Origin: Ruminococcus sp. UBA3286
Lineage (GTDB): Bacteria > Bacillota > Clostridia > Oscillospirales > Ruminococcaceae
Length of the DNA stretch: 15,061 nt
Direction: 5' to 3'
Assembly: GCA_002362135.1 (NCBI GenBank)
Contig: DETO01000101.1
Coordinates: 5,350 to 20,410, forward strand
Part shown: positions 1-7,969 of the stretch, piece by piece
How positions within the stretch are numbered: position 1 is the first letter of the stretch
Layout: each line of letters begins with the position of its first letter
The notes under the pieces: generated by a model
The model's input: the letters and a program-made list of their open reading frames with translations, nothing else
What the model was told of the DNA's origin: nothing
Databases searched by the model: none
Position numbers and translations under genes: made by a program

Positions 1-1
1 A

Positions 2-1801
2 ATGATCATATTTATCTGCATAAGCATTGCGTCCATTCTTCTGCTGAATATGACGATAATGCCGATGCTTAACAAAAGCAGAATAAAGGAGACCAATTAC
101 AGCTTTTTCCTTGATATGCTTGACGAGAACAAAATTAAGCAAGTCAAGGTAGAAAGTTCCGAAATTCGCTTTGAAGTTGAAGAGGACGGCAAAAAACAGG
201 TCTATTCCACCGCGAGAATGAACGATCCTGATCTCGTTGACAGACTTCATGCCAATTCTTCCGTCGTATTTACCGAAAGCTTCGAAGAGAATAATCTGCT
301 GCTTGAATTCATCGTAAGCTGGGTTTTGCCGATCGTCTTCTTTATCGTCCTCGGCAATCTGCTCATGAAAGGCATGACCAAACGACTTGGCGGAGGCAAT
401 GCCATGGCGTTTGGAAAAAGCAATGCCAAAATTTACGTAAAGGCTCAGACGGGCAAAACATTTGCAGACGTTGCAGGTCAGGACGAAGCTAAAGAGGCTC
501 TGCAAGAAATCGTTGATTTTCTCCATAATCCGAAAAAATATGCCGATATAGGCGCAAGTATGCCCAAGGGTGCGCTTCTCGTCGGCCCTCCCGGCACAGG
601 TAAAACTCTTCTCGCAAAGGCTGTCGCAGGCGAGGCTGATGTTCCGTTTTTCTCGATATCAGGCTCGGAATTCGTTGAAATGTTCGTGGGAATGGGCGCT
701 GCAAAAGTCCGCGATTTATTTAAACAGGCTAACGAAAAAGCGCCCTGCATAGTGTTTATCGACGAAATAGACACGATAGGCAAAAAGCGCGACGGCAATC
801 TCGGCGGAAACGATGAACGCGAGCAAACGCTTAATCAACTCCTCACGGAAATGGACGGTTTTGACGGTCAGAAGGGCGTTGTCATTCTCGCCGCTACAAA
901 CCGCCCAGAATCCCTTGATCCCGCGCTGCTCCGCCCCGGAAGATTTGACAGGCGTATTCCCGCTGAACTGCCCGATCTCGCAGGCCGTGAAGCTATTCTG
1001 AAAGTTCATGCTAAAAATGTCAAATGTGACGATAATATTGACTACAATTCAATCGCCTGCGCAACGGCAGGAGCTTCCGGAGCTGAGTTGGCGAATATTA
1101 TAAACGAAGCTGCACTCCGCGCCGTCAGAAACGGAAAAGACCGCATCGACCAGTCCGATCTGGAAGAAAGCGTCGAAGTCGTTATAGCAGGATATCAGCG
1201 TAAAAATGCCGTTATTTCACAAAAAGAAAAGGAAATAATCGCTTATCACGAAATAGGCCACGCTCTTGTTGCAGCTAAACAGAAGGATTCCGCTCCCGTA
1301 CATAAGATAACTATAATTCCACGTACAAGCGGTGCGCTGGGCTATACAATGCAGGTCGATGAGGGCGAAAAGCATCTTATGACCAAAGACGAAGCCCTCG
1401 CGAGAATAGCTGTCCTGACAGGCGGACGTTCCGCGGAGGAGCTTATATTCGGCAATTTCACAAGCGGCGCGTCCAACGATATCGAGCAGGCAACTAAAAT
1501 TGCAAGAGCAATGATAACCAGATACGGCATGAGTGAAAAGTTCGACATGATTGCTCTCGAAACCGTCAACAATCAATATCTCGGCGGCGATACGTCTCTC
1601 GCCTGCTCTGCGGAAACGGCTGCGAAAGTCGATGAAGAAGTAAATTCCATTATTCGCAAATGTCATGAAACTGCGATCGAAATTCTCAAAAATAATATTA
1701 ATAAGCTTCATGAACTTGCGGCGTTTCTTCTTGAAAAAGAAACTATTACGGGCGATGAATTTATGGACATTCTTAACAAAGAACCTGCCTTAAATGTGTG
1801 A
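2..1801 (+). CDS. ftsH: ATP-dependent zinc metalloprotease FtsH (5' end probably cut by the window)
   Basis: Membrane-anchored AAA+ protease that unfolds and degrades misassembled membrane proteins and some short-lived regulators. Seen: a membrane segment at about residues 2-20, an extracytoplasmic domain at about 25-100, a second membrane segment at about 102-122, then the AAA module with Walker A GPPGTGKT at 195-202, Walker B with D254-E255, and a second region of homology containing ATNRP (298-302) and RPGRFDRR. The zinc protease site HEIGH is at 416-420, and D493 in the SGASND segment is the likely third zinc ligand. All key residues are intact. The reading frame is open to the left edge, no ribosome binding site is visible, and the first membrane segment begins abruptly. 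Relatives usually have several residues before it, so the true start is probably upstream and the methionine at base 2 may be internal. The 599 residues seen are close to full family length. Confidence 0.95.
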   Translation: MIIFICISIASILLLNMTIMPMLNKSRIKETNYSFFLDMLDENKIKQVKVESSEIRFEVEEDGKKQVYSTARMNDPDLVDRLHANSSVVFTESFEENNLLLEFIVSWVLPIVFFIVLGNLLMKGMTKRLGGGNAMAFGKSNAKIYVKAQTGKTFADVAGQDEAKEALQEIVDFLHNPKKYADIGASMPKGALLVGPPGTGKTLLAKAVAGEADVPFFSISGSEFVEMFVGMGAAKVRDLFKQANEKAPCIVFIDEIDTIGKKRDGNLGGNDEREQTLNQLLTEMDGFDGQKGVVILAATNRPESLDPALLRPGRFDRRIPAELPDLAGREAILKVHAKNVKCDDNIDYNSIACATAGASGAELANIINEAALRAVRNGKDRIDQSDLEESVEVVIAGYQRKNAVISQKEKEIIAYHEIGHALVAAKQKDSAPVHKITIIPRTSGALGYTMQVDEGEKHLMTKDEALARIAVLTGGRSAEELIFGNFTSGASNDIEQATKIARAMITRYGMSEKFDMIALETVNNQYLGGDTSLACSAETAAKVDEEVNSIIRKCHETAIEILKNNINKLHELAAFLLEKETITGDEFMDILNKEPALNV

Positions 1802-1835
1802 AATTTGTCTTAAAATTAAAAAATAGTCAAAACCC

Positions 1836-1864
1836 TTGACTAATCTGTGAAAATATGCAATAAT
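1836..1864 (+). promoter_or_regulatory. Sigma-A type promoter for the 1903-2421 gene
   Basis: TTGACT (1836-1841) and AATAAT (1859-1864) are separated by 17 bases, each one mismatch from consensus, about 40 bases before the start codon. The -35 box is also the right arm of a small hairpin (AGTCAA at 1825-1830 with TTGACT at 1836-1841). That hairpin has no T-tract and is probably not a terminator for ftsH. Confidence 0.6.
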
Positions 1865-1902
1865 TATCATTAGAATTTCTGAATTTGAAAGGACAACTAA
1901 AA

Positions 1903-2421
1903 ATGAGTGAATTGACAAGGGCTATGACTGAATGGCTGGCTGAACACGGCATACCCGAATGGCTGATACCGCTTCTTGTATCAATATTTCCCATTATCGA
2001 ATTACGCGGCGGAATCATTGCTGCAAGCCTGCTCGGCATGGAATTATGGCAGGCCGTACTGGTCTGCATGATCGGAAATATCCTGCCTATCCCATTCATA
2101 CTTCTGTTTATTGATAAAATATTCGATTTTCTGAAAAAGCATAAAGTTCCGCTGATAACCAAACTCGTCGTTTATCTCGAAAACAAGGCGATGAACAAGA
2201 GCAGTACCATGGAAAAAGGCGAATTTTTATTCCTGCTGTTTTTCGTAGGAATCCCTCTTCCGGGTACGGGCGCATGGACAGGCTCGCTTATAGCGTCTCT
2301 TCGCAAGATTCCGCTTAAAAAGGCTGTTCCTGCAATCTTCCTCGGACTTTGTCTTGCTTCGGCGATAATGTGCGTTCTCTTCTACGGATTTCCCGAAATG
2401 TTCACCAAAATCGTTGGATAA
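1903..2421 (+). CDS. COG2426-type small multi-drug export family membrane protein
   Basis: A 172-residue integral membrane protein resembling the Sm_multidrug_ex/COG2426 family. The family name suggests small-molecule export, but the substrate is not known and transport is not demonstrated by the sequence. Seen: a family-like PIIELRGG segment at residues 30-37, hydrophobic stretches at about 20-45, 50-72, 108-130 and 143-165, and a GIPLPGTGAWTG re-entrant-like segment at 116-127. The start chosen is ATG 1903, because GAAAGGA (1887-1893) lies 9 bases upstream. A TTG at 1885 is in frame but would place the ribosome binding site inside the gene. It appears to be a single-gene transcript with its own promoter and terminator. 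Family confidence is good; function is uncertain. Confidence 0.85.
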   Translation: MSELTRAMTEWLAEHGIPEWLIPLLVSIFPIIELRGGIIAASLLGMELWQAVLVCMIGNILPIPFILLFIDKIFDFLKKHKVPLITKLVVYLENKAMNKSSTMEKGEFLFLLFFVGIPLPGTGAWTGSLIASLRKIPLKKAVPAIFLGLCLASAIMCVLFYGFPEMFTKIVG

Positions 2422-2427
2422 AAATAT

Positions 2428-2466
2428 GACCGATATTCCAAAATTTAAGGAATATCGGTCTTTTTG
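2428..2466. terminator. Bidirectional intrinsic terminator between convergent genes
   Basis: A perfect 12-bp stem (2428-2439 with 2449-2460), a 9-base loop and a T-tract on the plus side (2461-2465). The A/T-rich left flank gives a T-rich run on the minus strand too, so it can serve both the 1903-2421 gene and the convergent gene whose stop is at 2470. Confidence 0.88.
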
Positions 2467-2469
2467 CAA

Positions 2470-4233
2470 TCAAATAAACGCCTGCTTTTTCAGAATTGCC
2501 GTGATAACTCTGCCCAATATGGTGAAATAATTTATATCAGTTACCGACCATTTATTGAATCTGCCGATGTAGCAAAACGAGATCATGCCCTTTATCATGC
2601 TGTCGTCAGTCATCAGATATTGAACCGCGCCGCCGATATTGTCCTCGGTAAGCCGAGCGAACGCTCCGTCCTCCCTGCCCTCAAGCTCGTTGACATTATC
2701 GATAGCAAATATCCCGTCTCCTGAAAAACGCTCTGTATAGCCATTTTCAAGCAAATACGCCGCATTTCGCGACGCAGCGTTTCCGCAGCTTAAAATCAGG
2801 CTCATATCCTTGCCTGCAAACACACATATGTCGTCTATCTTGAATTCGCTGCGAATCTGCTCCAGAAGTACCGATATATCTGGAATCCGCCCGAAAACAA
2901 GACTTTCGGACAAATCAGCCGCAAAAGTCAGCTTATCATTTACATCTTTTTTTCCTGCAAGATAGGCAATTTTATTCTCAATATCCTTTTCTACAGAACC
3001 ATGCTTGTCCACATCATATATTACGTATCGGTTCATACCCTTTTGCTGAGCAATATAAAGCGCCTTGTCAGCCTGCATGAACAGTTCGTCATAATCCCTG
3101 CTGTCAATCGGATAAGTTGAAATTCCCATGGAACAGGTCAGCCGAAAATTTTCAAAGCGATCTTTGAATGCAAGTTCCGTATTCATTCTTATGGCGCGAA
3201 GAATTCCGCGGAGATCTTCCTCGTCGCGCGTATTTTCGATAATTATCAAAAATCCGCCGCCGCTGATTCTTCCTGCAATGCCGCGAGTTCCCAGTTCTTT
3301 TTTTACGATTCCCGCAATAGTATATATAACCTCGTCACCAAAAAGATGCCCGTAACTTGTGTTAATATCCGTGAAATTGTCTATATCAAGTATAACTATG
3401 TTTACATTATATGACGGTGATGATTTAAGAATATCAACGGCAAAATTCGTTACCGCTCGCTTATTCAAAAGTCCGGACAGCGAATCCTTGTTGGCTTCAA
3501 GGGCAAGATTGACGTCTTTCGTCTTTTGCCGCGAATTTATTACGGAAATTATACCGCTCACCCTGCGCGTTTTCGGATCGTCGTATCGGGTAATTCCCCT
3601 GAACAGGCACATTTCGCGATTTTTCCCCTTTGTAAGTATCGAGGATTCAAATTCGTGATCAAAACGATAAACGCCGTTTTTAATATCGCGGCAAAGCGTG
3701 TTGAAAATCTCAATATACCGAGACAAAACCCACCCGGAGCTGATCGAGTTTTCCTGCCATTTTTCAAGTTCTTCATCTAAAAACACGATCTCACGGCAGC
3801 AATCGAACATATATATCCTGATACGCCGCGTCTCAAAGCTGTAATCAAAAGCAAGATCGGTCGTAAGGCTAAGCACATATCTGTACTCCGACAGCCGCTT
3901 TTCTTTTTCCGCGGCAATGTCCTCCAGCGAAAAAACATCGCTGAAATCAATGAGATACAGTTCCTCATCGGCAGAATTCAGCAGCCGCACGGAGGCAAGA
4001 ATCCACCTAAGCATACCGTTGATGCCTTTCATTCGGATAACCGTCCGAAGTGTGACGCCTTCCGTAACATTTTCAACGCATTCAGCAAGGCGCGGAAAAT
4101 CTTCATCGTCAATAGTACGCCTGATAGAATATATCACATCGTTTCCGAAATAGCTGAAAAACTGCTCGTTTCCGCTCTGAGTATGCAGGCTTTTATCGAC
4201 TATCACCCTGCCTACGCTAAAAAAATTCTTCAT
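2470..4233 (-). CDS. PAS-like/GGDEF-domain protein with degenerate signature (SGGGF)
   Basis: A 587-residue cytoplasmic signalling protein related to diguanylate cyclases. Seen: two PAS-like sensor regions (about 1-105 and 110-240), then a GGDEF domain at about 248-410 that starts with the family-like DSLSGLLNKRA (250-260). It keeps LDIDNF (282-287, with metal-type Asp residues) and GHLFGDE (295-301). The signature itself reads SGGGF at 324-328, so the Asp/Glu pair of GGDEF is replaced by two glycines. An RxxD inhibitory-site motif is also missing at the expected place just before it. Residues about 415-587 form an additional C-terminal region, possibly GAF-like, that I do not recognise firmly. 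No membrane segment is visible. From family knowledge, loss of the signature usually abolishes cyclase activity, so a sensory or nucleotide-binding role is inferred. The start is supported by AGGTGGG (4236-4242) just upstream. Confidence 0.87.
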   Translation of the reverse strand: MKNFFSVGRVIVDKSLHTQSGNEQFFSYFGNDVIYSIRRTIDDEDFPRLAECVENVTEGVTLRTVIRMKGINGMLRWILASVRLLNSADEELYLIDFSDVFSLEDIAAEKEKRLSEYRYVLSLTTDLAFDYSFETRRIRIYMFDCCREIVFLDEELEKWQENSISSGWVLSRYIEIFNTLCRDIKNGVYRFDHEFESSILTKGKNREMCLFRGITRYDDPKTRRVSGIISVINSRQKTKDVNLALEANKDSLSGLLNKRAVTNFAVDILKSSPSYNVNIVILDIDNFTDINTSYGHLFGDEVIYTIAGIVKKELGTRGIAGRISGGGFLIIIENTRDEEDLRGILRAIRMNTELAFKDRFENFRLTCSMGISTYPIDSRDYDELFMQADKALYIAQQKGMNRYVIYDVDKHGSVEKDIENKIAYLAGKKDVNDKLTFAADLSESLVFGRIPDISVLLEQIRSEFKIDDICVFAGKDMSLILSCGNAASRNAAYLLENGYTERFSGDGIFAIDNVNELEGREDGAFARLTEDNIGGAVQYLMTDDSMIKGMISFCYIGRFNKWSVTDINYFTILGRVITAILKKQAFI

Positions 4234-4249
4234 GTTCCCACCTCGTCTA

Positions 4250-4358
4250 AGGAATCACTGATTAAATCGCGCCTGACGGCTCAGTACACATCTTGCTTGC
4301 ATATTTTCCGTCATCTCACAGAGTACAATCTGCGCACCGGATTTAATCAGTGTTTCCC
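4250..4358. mobile_element. MITE-like element with 19-bp terminal inverted repeats and TA flanks
   Basis: The ends 4250-4268 and 4340-4358 are inverted repeats of 19 bases matching at 17 positions, with the shared core CACTGATTAAATC. Each end is flanked by TA (4248-4249 and 4359-4360), as expected for a TA target duplication left by IS630/Tc1-mariner-type transposition. The 71-bp interior has no coding potential but contains shorter complementary pieces (GACGG 4275-4279, CCGTC 4309-4313), so the whole unit can fold into a hairpin. No transposase is in the window; mobility would need one in trans. Confidence 0.7.
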
Positions 4359-4360
4359 TA

Positions 4361-4389
4361 ATTATAACATCAATCAGCATATATTGCAA
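4361..4389 (-). promoter_or_regulatory. Promoter for the GGDEF-family gene
   Basis: On the minus strand, TTGCAA (4384-4389) is followed after 17 bases by a perfect TATAAT (4361-4366). The expected transcription start, about 7 bases downstream, falls near 4354, inside the right end of the inverted-repeat element at 4250-4358. Confidence 0.6.
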
Positions 4390-4421
4390 GCAAAATATAA
4401 TTCACAAAAGTTTTACATTTA

Positions 4422-4455
4422 TTGACATGATCTTATCACATTAATAAATTATAAT
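4422..4455 (+). promoter_or_regulatory. Probable promoter for the AI-2E-family gene
   Basis: A perfect TTGACA at 4422-4427 is followed after 17 bases by TAAATT (4445-4450). A perfect TATAAT also occurs at 4450-4455 but would need an unusual 22-base spacer. The pair is divergent from the minus-strand promoter at 4361-4389. Confidence 0.45.
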
Positions 4456-4487
4456 AGATTTGAATAATTTCTGAGGCAGGTGTTTTT

Positions 4488-5744
4488 ATGGCCAAAAAAG
4501 AGGTTCGTCGTTACCTCGTCATCGCCGTGATAATTATCGCAATATGCTATATAGTCAAAAATTTCAGCTTCTTTGAAAATCTCGCTTCCCTTGTATTTTC
4601 AGCGGCATTTCCATTGCTTCTCGGCGTTATAATTGCGTATATCTTCAATATTCTGCTGCGATGGTATGAAAAGCACTTTTTCCCAAAAAGCAGGAGCGAT
4701 TTCGTAAAATTCTCCAGACGTCCTGCCTGCATCATACTTTCATTTTTAAGCGCCTTGGCTTTAATTGTGCTTATTCTGACTATCGTAATTCCCGAGATGA
4801 TAAACGCTGTCAAGCTTATCTCCCTGAAAATCCCTCCCCTGCTTGTGGAAGGACGTGATCTCCTGCTGAAAAAGCTTGACGAATACCCCGATATTCAAAA
4901 AGAAGCGGTCAAGTTGTTCGCTGAATTCGACGTAAGTTCGATCGACTGGACGTCGACTACGCAAAAGATCGCCGACTTCGTTCAAAGCGGCGTACTCGGC
5001 ATAATTACTTCCGCAGTCGGTATCGTCGATGCGATTACAAGTACGGTCGTTGACATTGTCCTTGCAATAATTTTTGCTGTATATATTTTATTCCGCAAGG
5101 ATAAAATACTGCGCGACGGCGACAGATTCATGAAAATATTCACTAAAGAGAAATTCTATATGCGCGTCAAGCATATACTCAAGGTAGCAAACAAAACGTT
5201 TCAAGACTTTTTCGTCGGTCAGTTTCTCGACGCCATGATACTCGGCTGCCTTTGCTTCATCGGAATGTCAATCATTCGCCTGCCCTATGCGGGAATGAGC
5301 AGCGTTCTGGTCGGCGTTACGGCTCTTATCCCTATCGTCGGCGCATTTCTGGGCGCAGGCATCAGCGCATTCATAATTTTTACCGAAAGTCCTTTTCAGG
5401 CGATGATTTTCATCATTCTAATTCTTATCCTACAGCAGCTTGAAGGAAATCTCATTTATCCAAAAGTAGTTGGCGATTCAGTCGGACTCCCCGGCATATG
5501 GGTGCTTGCGGCTACTACTTTCGGCGGCGGATTATGGGGATTTATGGGAATGCTTGTAGGCGTTCCCATAGCGGCGACGATATATAAGCTGCTGTTTGAA
5601 AAGCTTCGCGACAAGGAAGCAGCCGCAGGAATCGACGATCCGGACGCTGTAATCGCAACAGGCCCTAAATTTTCTGTCTCGTCATTATTCAGACGAAAAC
5701 GGCAAAACAACAACAGGAATAATAATAACCGCAGAAATAGATGA
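4488..5744 (+). CDS. AI-2E/PerM-family membrane transporter
   Basis: A 418-residue polytopic membrane protein of the AI-2E transporter (PF01594; PerM/TqsA/YdbI) superfamily. Members export or exchange small solutes, and some act as Na+/H+ antiporters, so the autoinducer-2 name should not be taken as its function. Seen: N-terminal membrane helices at about residues 6-26 and 32-55, a third at about 78-105, a soluble-looking helical stretch at about 108-165, and C-terminal membrane helices from about 170 to 370. The typical PIVGAFLGAG and EGNLIYPKVVGDSVGLP segments are in the last third. The C-terminus ends in an unusual basic, Asn/Arg-rich tail from about residue 400, likely cytoplasmic. GAGGCAGGT before ATG 4488 is a reasonable ribosome binding site. 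It appears monocistronic, ending at the terminator at 5749-5780. Confidence 0.88.
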   Translation: MAKKEVRRYLVIAVIIIAICYIVKNFSFFENLASLVFSAAFPLLLGVIIAYIFNILLRWYEKHFFPKSRSDFVKFSRRPACIILSFLSALALIVLILTIVIPEMINAVKLISLKIPPLLVEGRDLLLKKLDEYPDIQKEAVKLFAEFDVSSIDWTSTTQKIADFVQSGVLGIITSAVGIVDAITSTVVDIVLAIIFAVYILFRKDKILRDGDRFMKIFTKEKFYMRVKHILKVANKTFQDFFVGQFLDAMILGCLCFIGMSIIRLPYAGMSSVLVGVTALIPIVGAFLGAGISAFIIFTESPFQAMIFIILILILQQLEGNLIYPKVVGDSVGLPGIWVLAATTFGGGLWGFMGMLVGVPIAATIYKLLFEKLRDKEAAAGIDDPDAVIATGPKFSVSSLFRRKRQNNNRNNNNRRNR

Positions 5745-5748
5745 TTTG

Positions 5749-5780
5749 AAAAGCAGATACTAAATCTGCTTTTTCTTTTT
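5749..5780 (+). terminator. Intrinsic terminator after the AI-2E-family gene
   Basis: A perfect 10-bp stem (5749-5758 with 5764-5773), a 5-base loop and a T-rich tail (5770-5780), starting 5 bases after the stop codon. Confidence 0.85.
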
Positions 5781-5802
5781 AATCAATCCATAATTTATTT
5801 TC

Positions 5803-5818
5803 GGTAACTGCGGTTATC
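5803..5818. promoter_or_regulatory. Possible operator palindrome upstream of the PFL promoter
   Basis: GGTAAC and GTTATC are imperfect inverted half-sites (5 of 6) around a TGCG centre, ending 7 bases before the -35 box of the pyruvate formate-lyase promoter. The position suits an activator or redox regulator, but it does not match the Rex consensus I know. This could be chance. Confidence 0.25.
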
Positions 5819-5824
5819 AAAAGA

Positions 5825-5853
5825 TTGACAAAAGTTAAGCAATGTGTTATGAT
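5825..5853 (+). promoter_or_regulatory. Strong promoter for the split PFL operon
   Basis: A perfect TTGACA (5825-5830), a 17-base spacer and TATGAT (5848-5853, one mismatch) lie about 30 bases before the start codon. This is the closest match to consensus in the window and suits a highly expressed fermentation enzyme. Confidence 0.75.
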
Positions 5854-5881
5854 TAGAGTATAAGATACTGAAAGGAATGAT

Positions 5882-7969
5882 ATGATGCTTCATTACATTA
5901 ATGAATATCCGTCAGAATGGGAGGGATTTGAAAAAGGCCGCTGGTGTAATACTTCGGTAAACGTCCGCGACTTTATCAAGAAAAATTATACTCCGTATGA
6001 CGGCGATGAAAGCTTCCTCGCCGCTCCTACAGAAGCTACTAAAAAACTCTGGGAACAGGTAATGGATCTCTCACGTCAGGAACGCGAAGCAGGCGGCGTT
6101 CTCGATATGGATACAAAGATAGTTTCAACAATAACCTCTCATGATGCAGGTTATCTTAATAAAGATCTCGAACAAATCGTTGGTTTGCAGACTGACAAGC
6201 CTTTCAAACGTTCTCTCCAGCCTTTTGGCGGCATTCGAATGGCTCAGAACGCCTGCACTCAGAACGGCTATGAAGTAGATCCCGAAATCGTAAAAATATT
6301 CACTAAATACAGAAAAACTCACAATCAGGGCGTTTTCGACGCATACACACCAGAAATGCGCCTTGCACGTAAATCAGCTATTATTACCGGACTTCCCGAC
6401 GCTTACGGCAGAGGAAGAATCATCGGAGACTACAGACGTGTTGCCCTTTACGGTGTGGATATCCTCATCGCTGACAAGAAGCATCAGATCGAAACTTCCC
6501 TCGTTCGTATGACATCAAAAAATATCCGTCTCCGCGAAGAACTCGCCGAGCAGGTACGCGCTCTTGAGGAACTGAAGGAACTCGGCAAAATATACGGATT
6601 CGATATCTCACGCCCCGCTTCAAACGCAAAAGAAGCTGTTCAATGGCTGTATTTCGGCTATCTCGCAGCTGTCAAGGAGCAGAACGGCGCGGCTATGTCC
6701 CTCGGACGCACTTCCACTTTCCTTGACATTTATATCCAGCGCGATCTCGAAAAGGGCTTGATCACGGAAGAACAGGCTCAGGAACTTATCGACCACTTCA
6801 TCATGAAGCTTCGTATCGTTAAATTCGCGCGTACTCCCGAATATAATGAACTTTTCTCAGGCGATCCCACATGGATCACGGAATCTATCGGCGGCGTTGA
6901 CGTTGACGGTCACCACCTTGTAACTAAAAACAGCTTCCGTTATCTCCATACTCTTGAAAATCTCGGCACAGCTCCCGAACCTAACATGACTGTTCTCTGG
7001 TCTCAGAAGCTTCCGCGTAAATTCAAGGAATACTGCGCTAAAATGTCTATCAGGACTTCTTCCATACAGTACGAGAACGACGACATGATGCGCGTTATCC
7101 ACGGCGACGACTATGCTATCGCCTGCTGCGTATCTTCAATGCGCGTTGGTAAGGAAATGCAGTTCTTCGGCGCTCGCGCAAACCTTGCAAAGTGCCTGCT
7201 TTACGCCATAAACGGCGGTGTTGACGAGCGTATGAAGATTCAGGTAGGCCCTAAATTCAGACCCGTTGAGGGCGATTATCTCGACTTCGACGACGTCTGG
7301 GACAAGTACGAAGCCATGATGGAATGGCTTGCAGGACTTTATGTTAATACGCTTAATGTCATTCATTATATGCATGATAAATATTGCTATGAAAAACTCC
7401 AGATGGCGCTTCATGACAGAGATGTAAAGCGTTATTTCGCAACCGGAATCGCAGGACTTTCAGTTGTTGCGGATTCTCTTTCGGCTATCAAATACGCCAA
7501 AGTTAAAGTTATCCGCGATGAAAACGGAATCGTTACCGATTATGAAGTTGAGGGCGATTTTCCGAAATACGGAAACAACGATGACCGCGTCGATCAGCTT
7601 GCCGTTACTGTTGTACGCAAGTTTATGGACTGCATAAGAAAGCACCACACTTACCGCGACGGCGTTCCCACCATGTCTATCCTTACGATCACTTCCAACG
7701 TCGTATATGGCAAAAAGACGGGCAATACCCCCGACGGCAGAAAAATGGGCGTTCCGCTCGCTCCCGGCGCTAATCCGATGCACGGCAGAGACACTCACGG
7801 AGCAACAGCTTCTCTTGCTTCCGTTGCAAAACTTCCTTTCCGTCATGCTCAGGACGGCATTTCAAATACTTTCTCAATTATTCCCGACGCGCTTGGCAAG
7901 GATTCGCAGCTTTTCGTCGGCGATCTCGATCTCGACAAACTGAGCACGGAGGAAGATTCAAATGTTTGA
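5882..7969 (+). CDS. pflB: Pyruvate formate-lyase large subunit lacking its glycyl radical domain
   Basis: Formate C-acetyltransferase core: pyruvate + CoA to acetyl-CoA + formate, in the cytoplasm under anaerobiosis. The 695 residues follow Escherichia coli PflB closely. The catalytic pair C415-C416 lies in an ACCVSSMRVGKEMQFFGAR context, equivalent to C418-C419 in E. coli. Near the C-terminus the sequence reaches the family's DALGKD segment, continues about 20 residues and stops. The last ~75 residues that normally carry RVSGYAV and the radical glycine are absent; they are encoded separately at 8168-8407. By family knowledge this polypeptide cannot hold the glycyl radical on its own, so it must assemble with the small subunit. 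AAAGGA (5871-5876) precedes two possible starts, ATG 5882 (spacing 5) and ATG 5885 (spacing 8); the second is equally plausible. The stop overlaps the next gene's start by 8 bases. Confidence 0.95.
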   Translation: MMLHYINEYPSEWEGFEKGRWCNTSVNVRDFIKKNYTPYDGDESFLAAPTEATKKLWEQVMDLSRQEREAGGVLDMDTKIVSTITSHDAGYLNKDLEQIVGLQTDKPFKRSLQPFGGIRMAQNACTQNGYEVDPEIVKIFTKYRKTHNQGVFDAYTPEMRLARKSAIITGLPDAYGRGRIIGDYRRVALYGVDILIADKKHQIETSLVRMTSKNIRLREELAEQVRALEELKELGKIYGFDISRPASNAKEAVQWLYFGYLAAVKEQNGAAMSLGRTSTFLDIYIQRDLEKGLITEEQAQELIDHFIMKLRIVKFARTPEYNELFSGDPTWITESIGGVDVDGHHLVTKNSFRYLHTLENLGTAPEPNMTVLWSQKLPRKFKEYCAKMSIRTSSIQYENDDMMRVIHGDDYAIACCVSSMRVGKEMQFFGARANLAKCLLYAINGGVDERMKIQVGPKFRPVEGDYLDFDDVWDKYEAMMEWLAGLYVNTLNVIHYMHDKYCYEKLQMALHDRDVKRYFATGIAGLSVVADSLSAIKYAKVKVIRDENGIVTDYEVEGDFPKYGNNDDRVDQLAVTVVRKFMDCIRKHHTYRDGVPTMSILTITSNVVYGKKTGNTPDGRKMGVPLAPGANPMHGRDTHGATASLASVAKLPFRHAQDGISNTFSIIPDALGKDSQLFVGDLDLDKLSTEEDSNV

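Noticed and set aside
1217..1711. 164-residue frame antisense to ftsH
   Set aside because: It mirrors a well-conserved coding region; no ribosome binding site and no recognisable domain.
1825..1841. Small inverted repeat after ftsH as a terminator
   Set aside because: Only a 6-bp AT-rich stem without a following T-run; its right arm is better explained as the -35 box of the next gene.
4422..4455. TTGACA with the perfect TATAAT at 4450 as a single promoter
   Set aside because: The spacer would be 22 bases, outside the normal range; the weaker TAAATT at 17 bases is more likely.
5700..5741. Asn/Arg-rich end of the AI-2E-family protein as a repeat or frameshift artefact
   Set aside because: The frame runs cleanly to a stop followed at once by a terminator; low-complexity basic tails are common at the cytoplasmic ends of such transporters.
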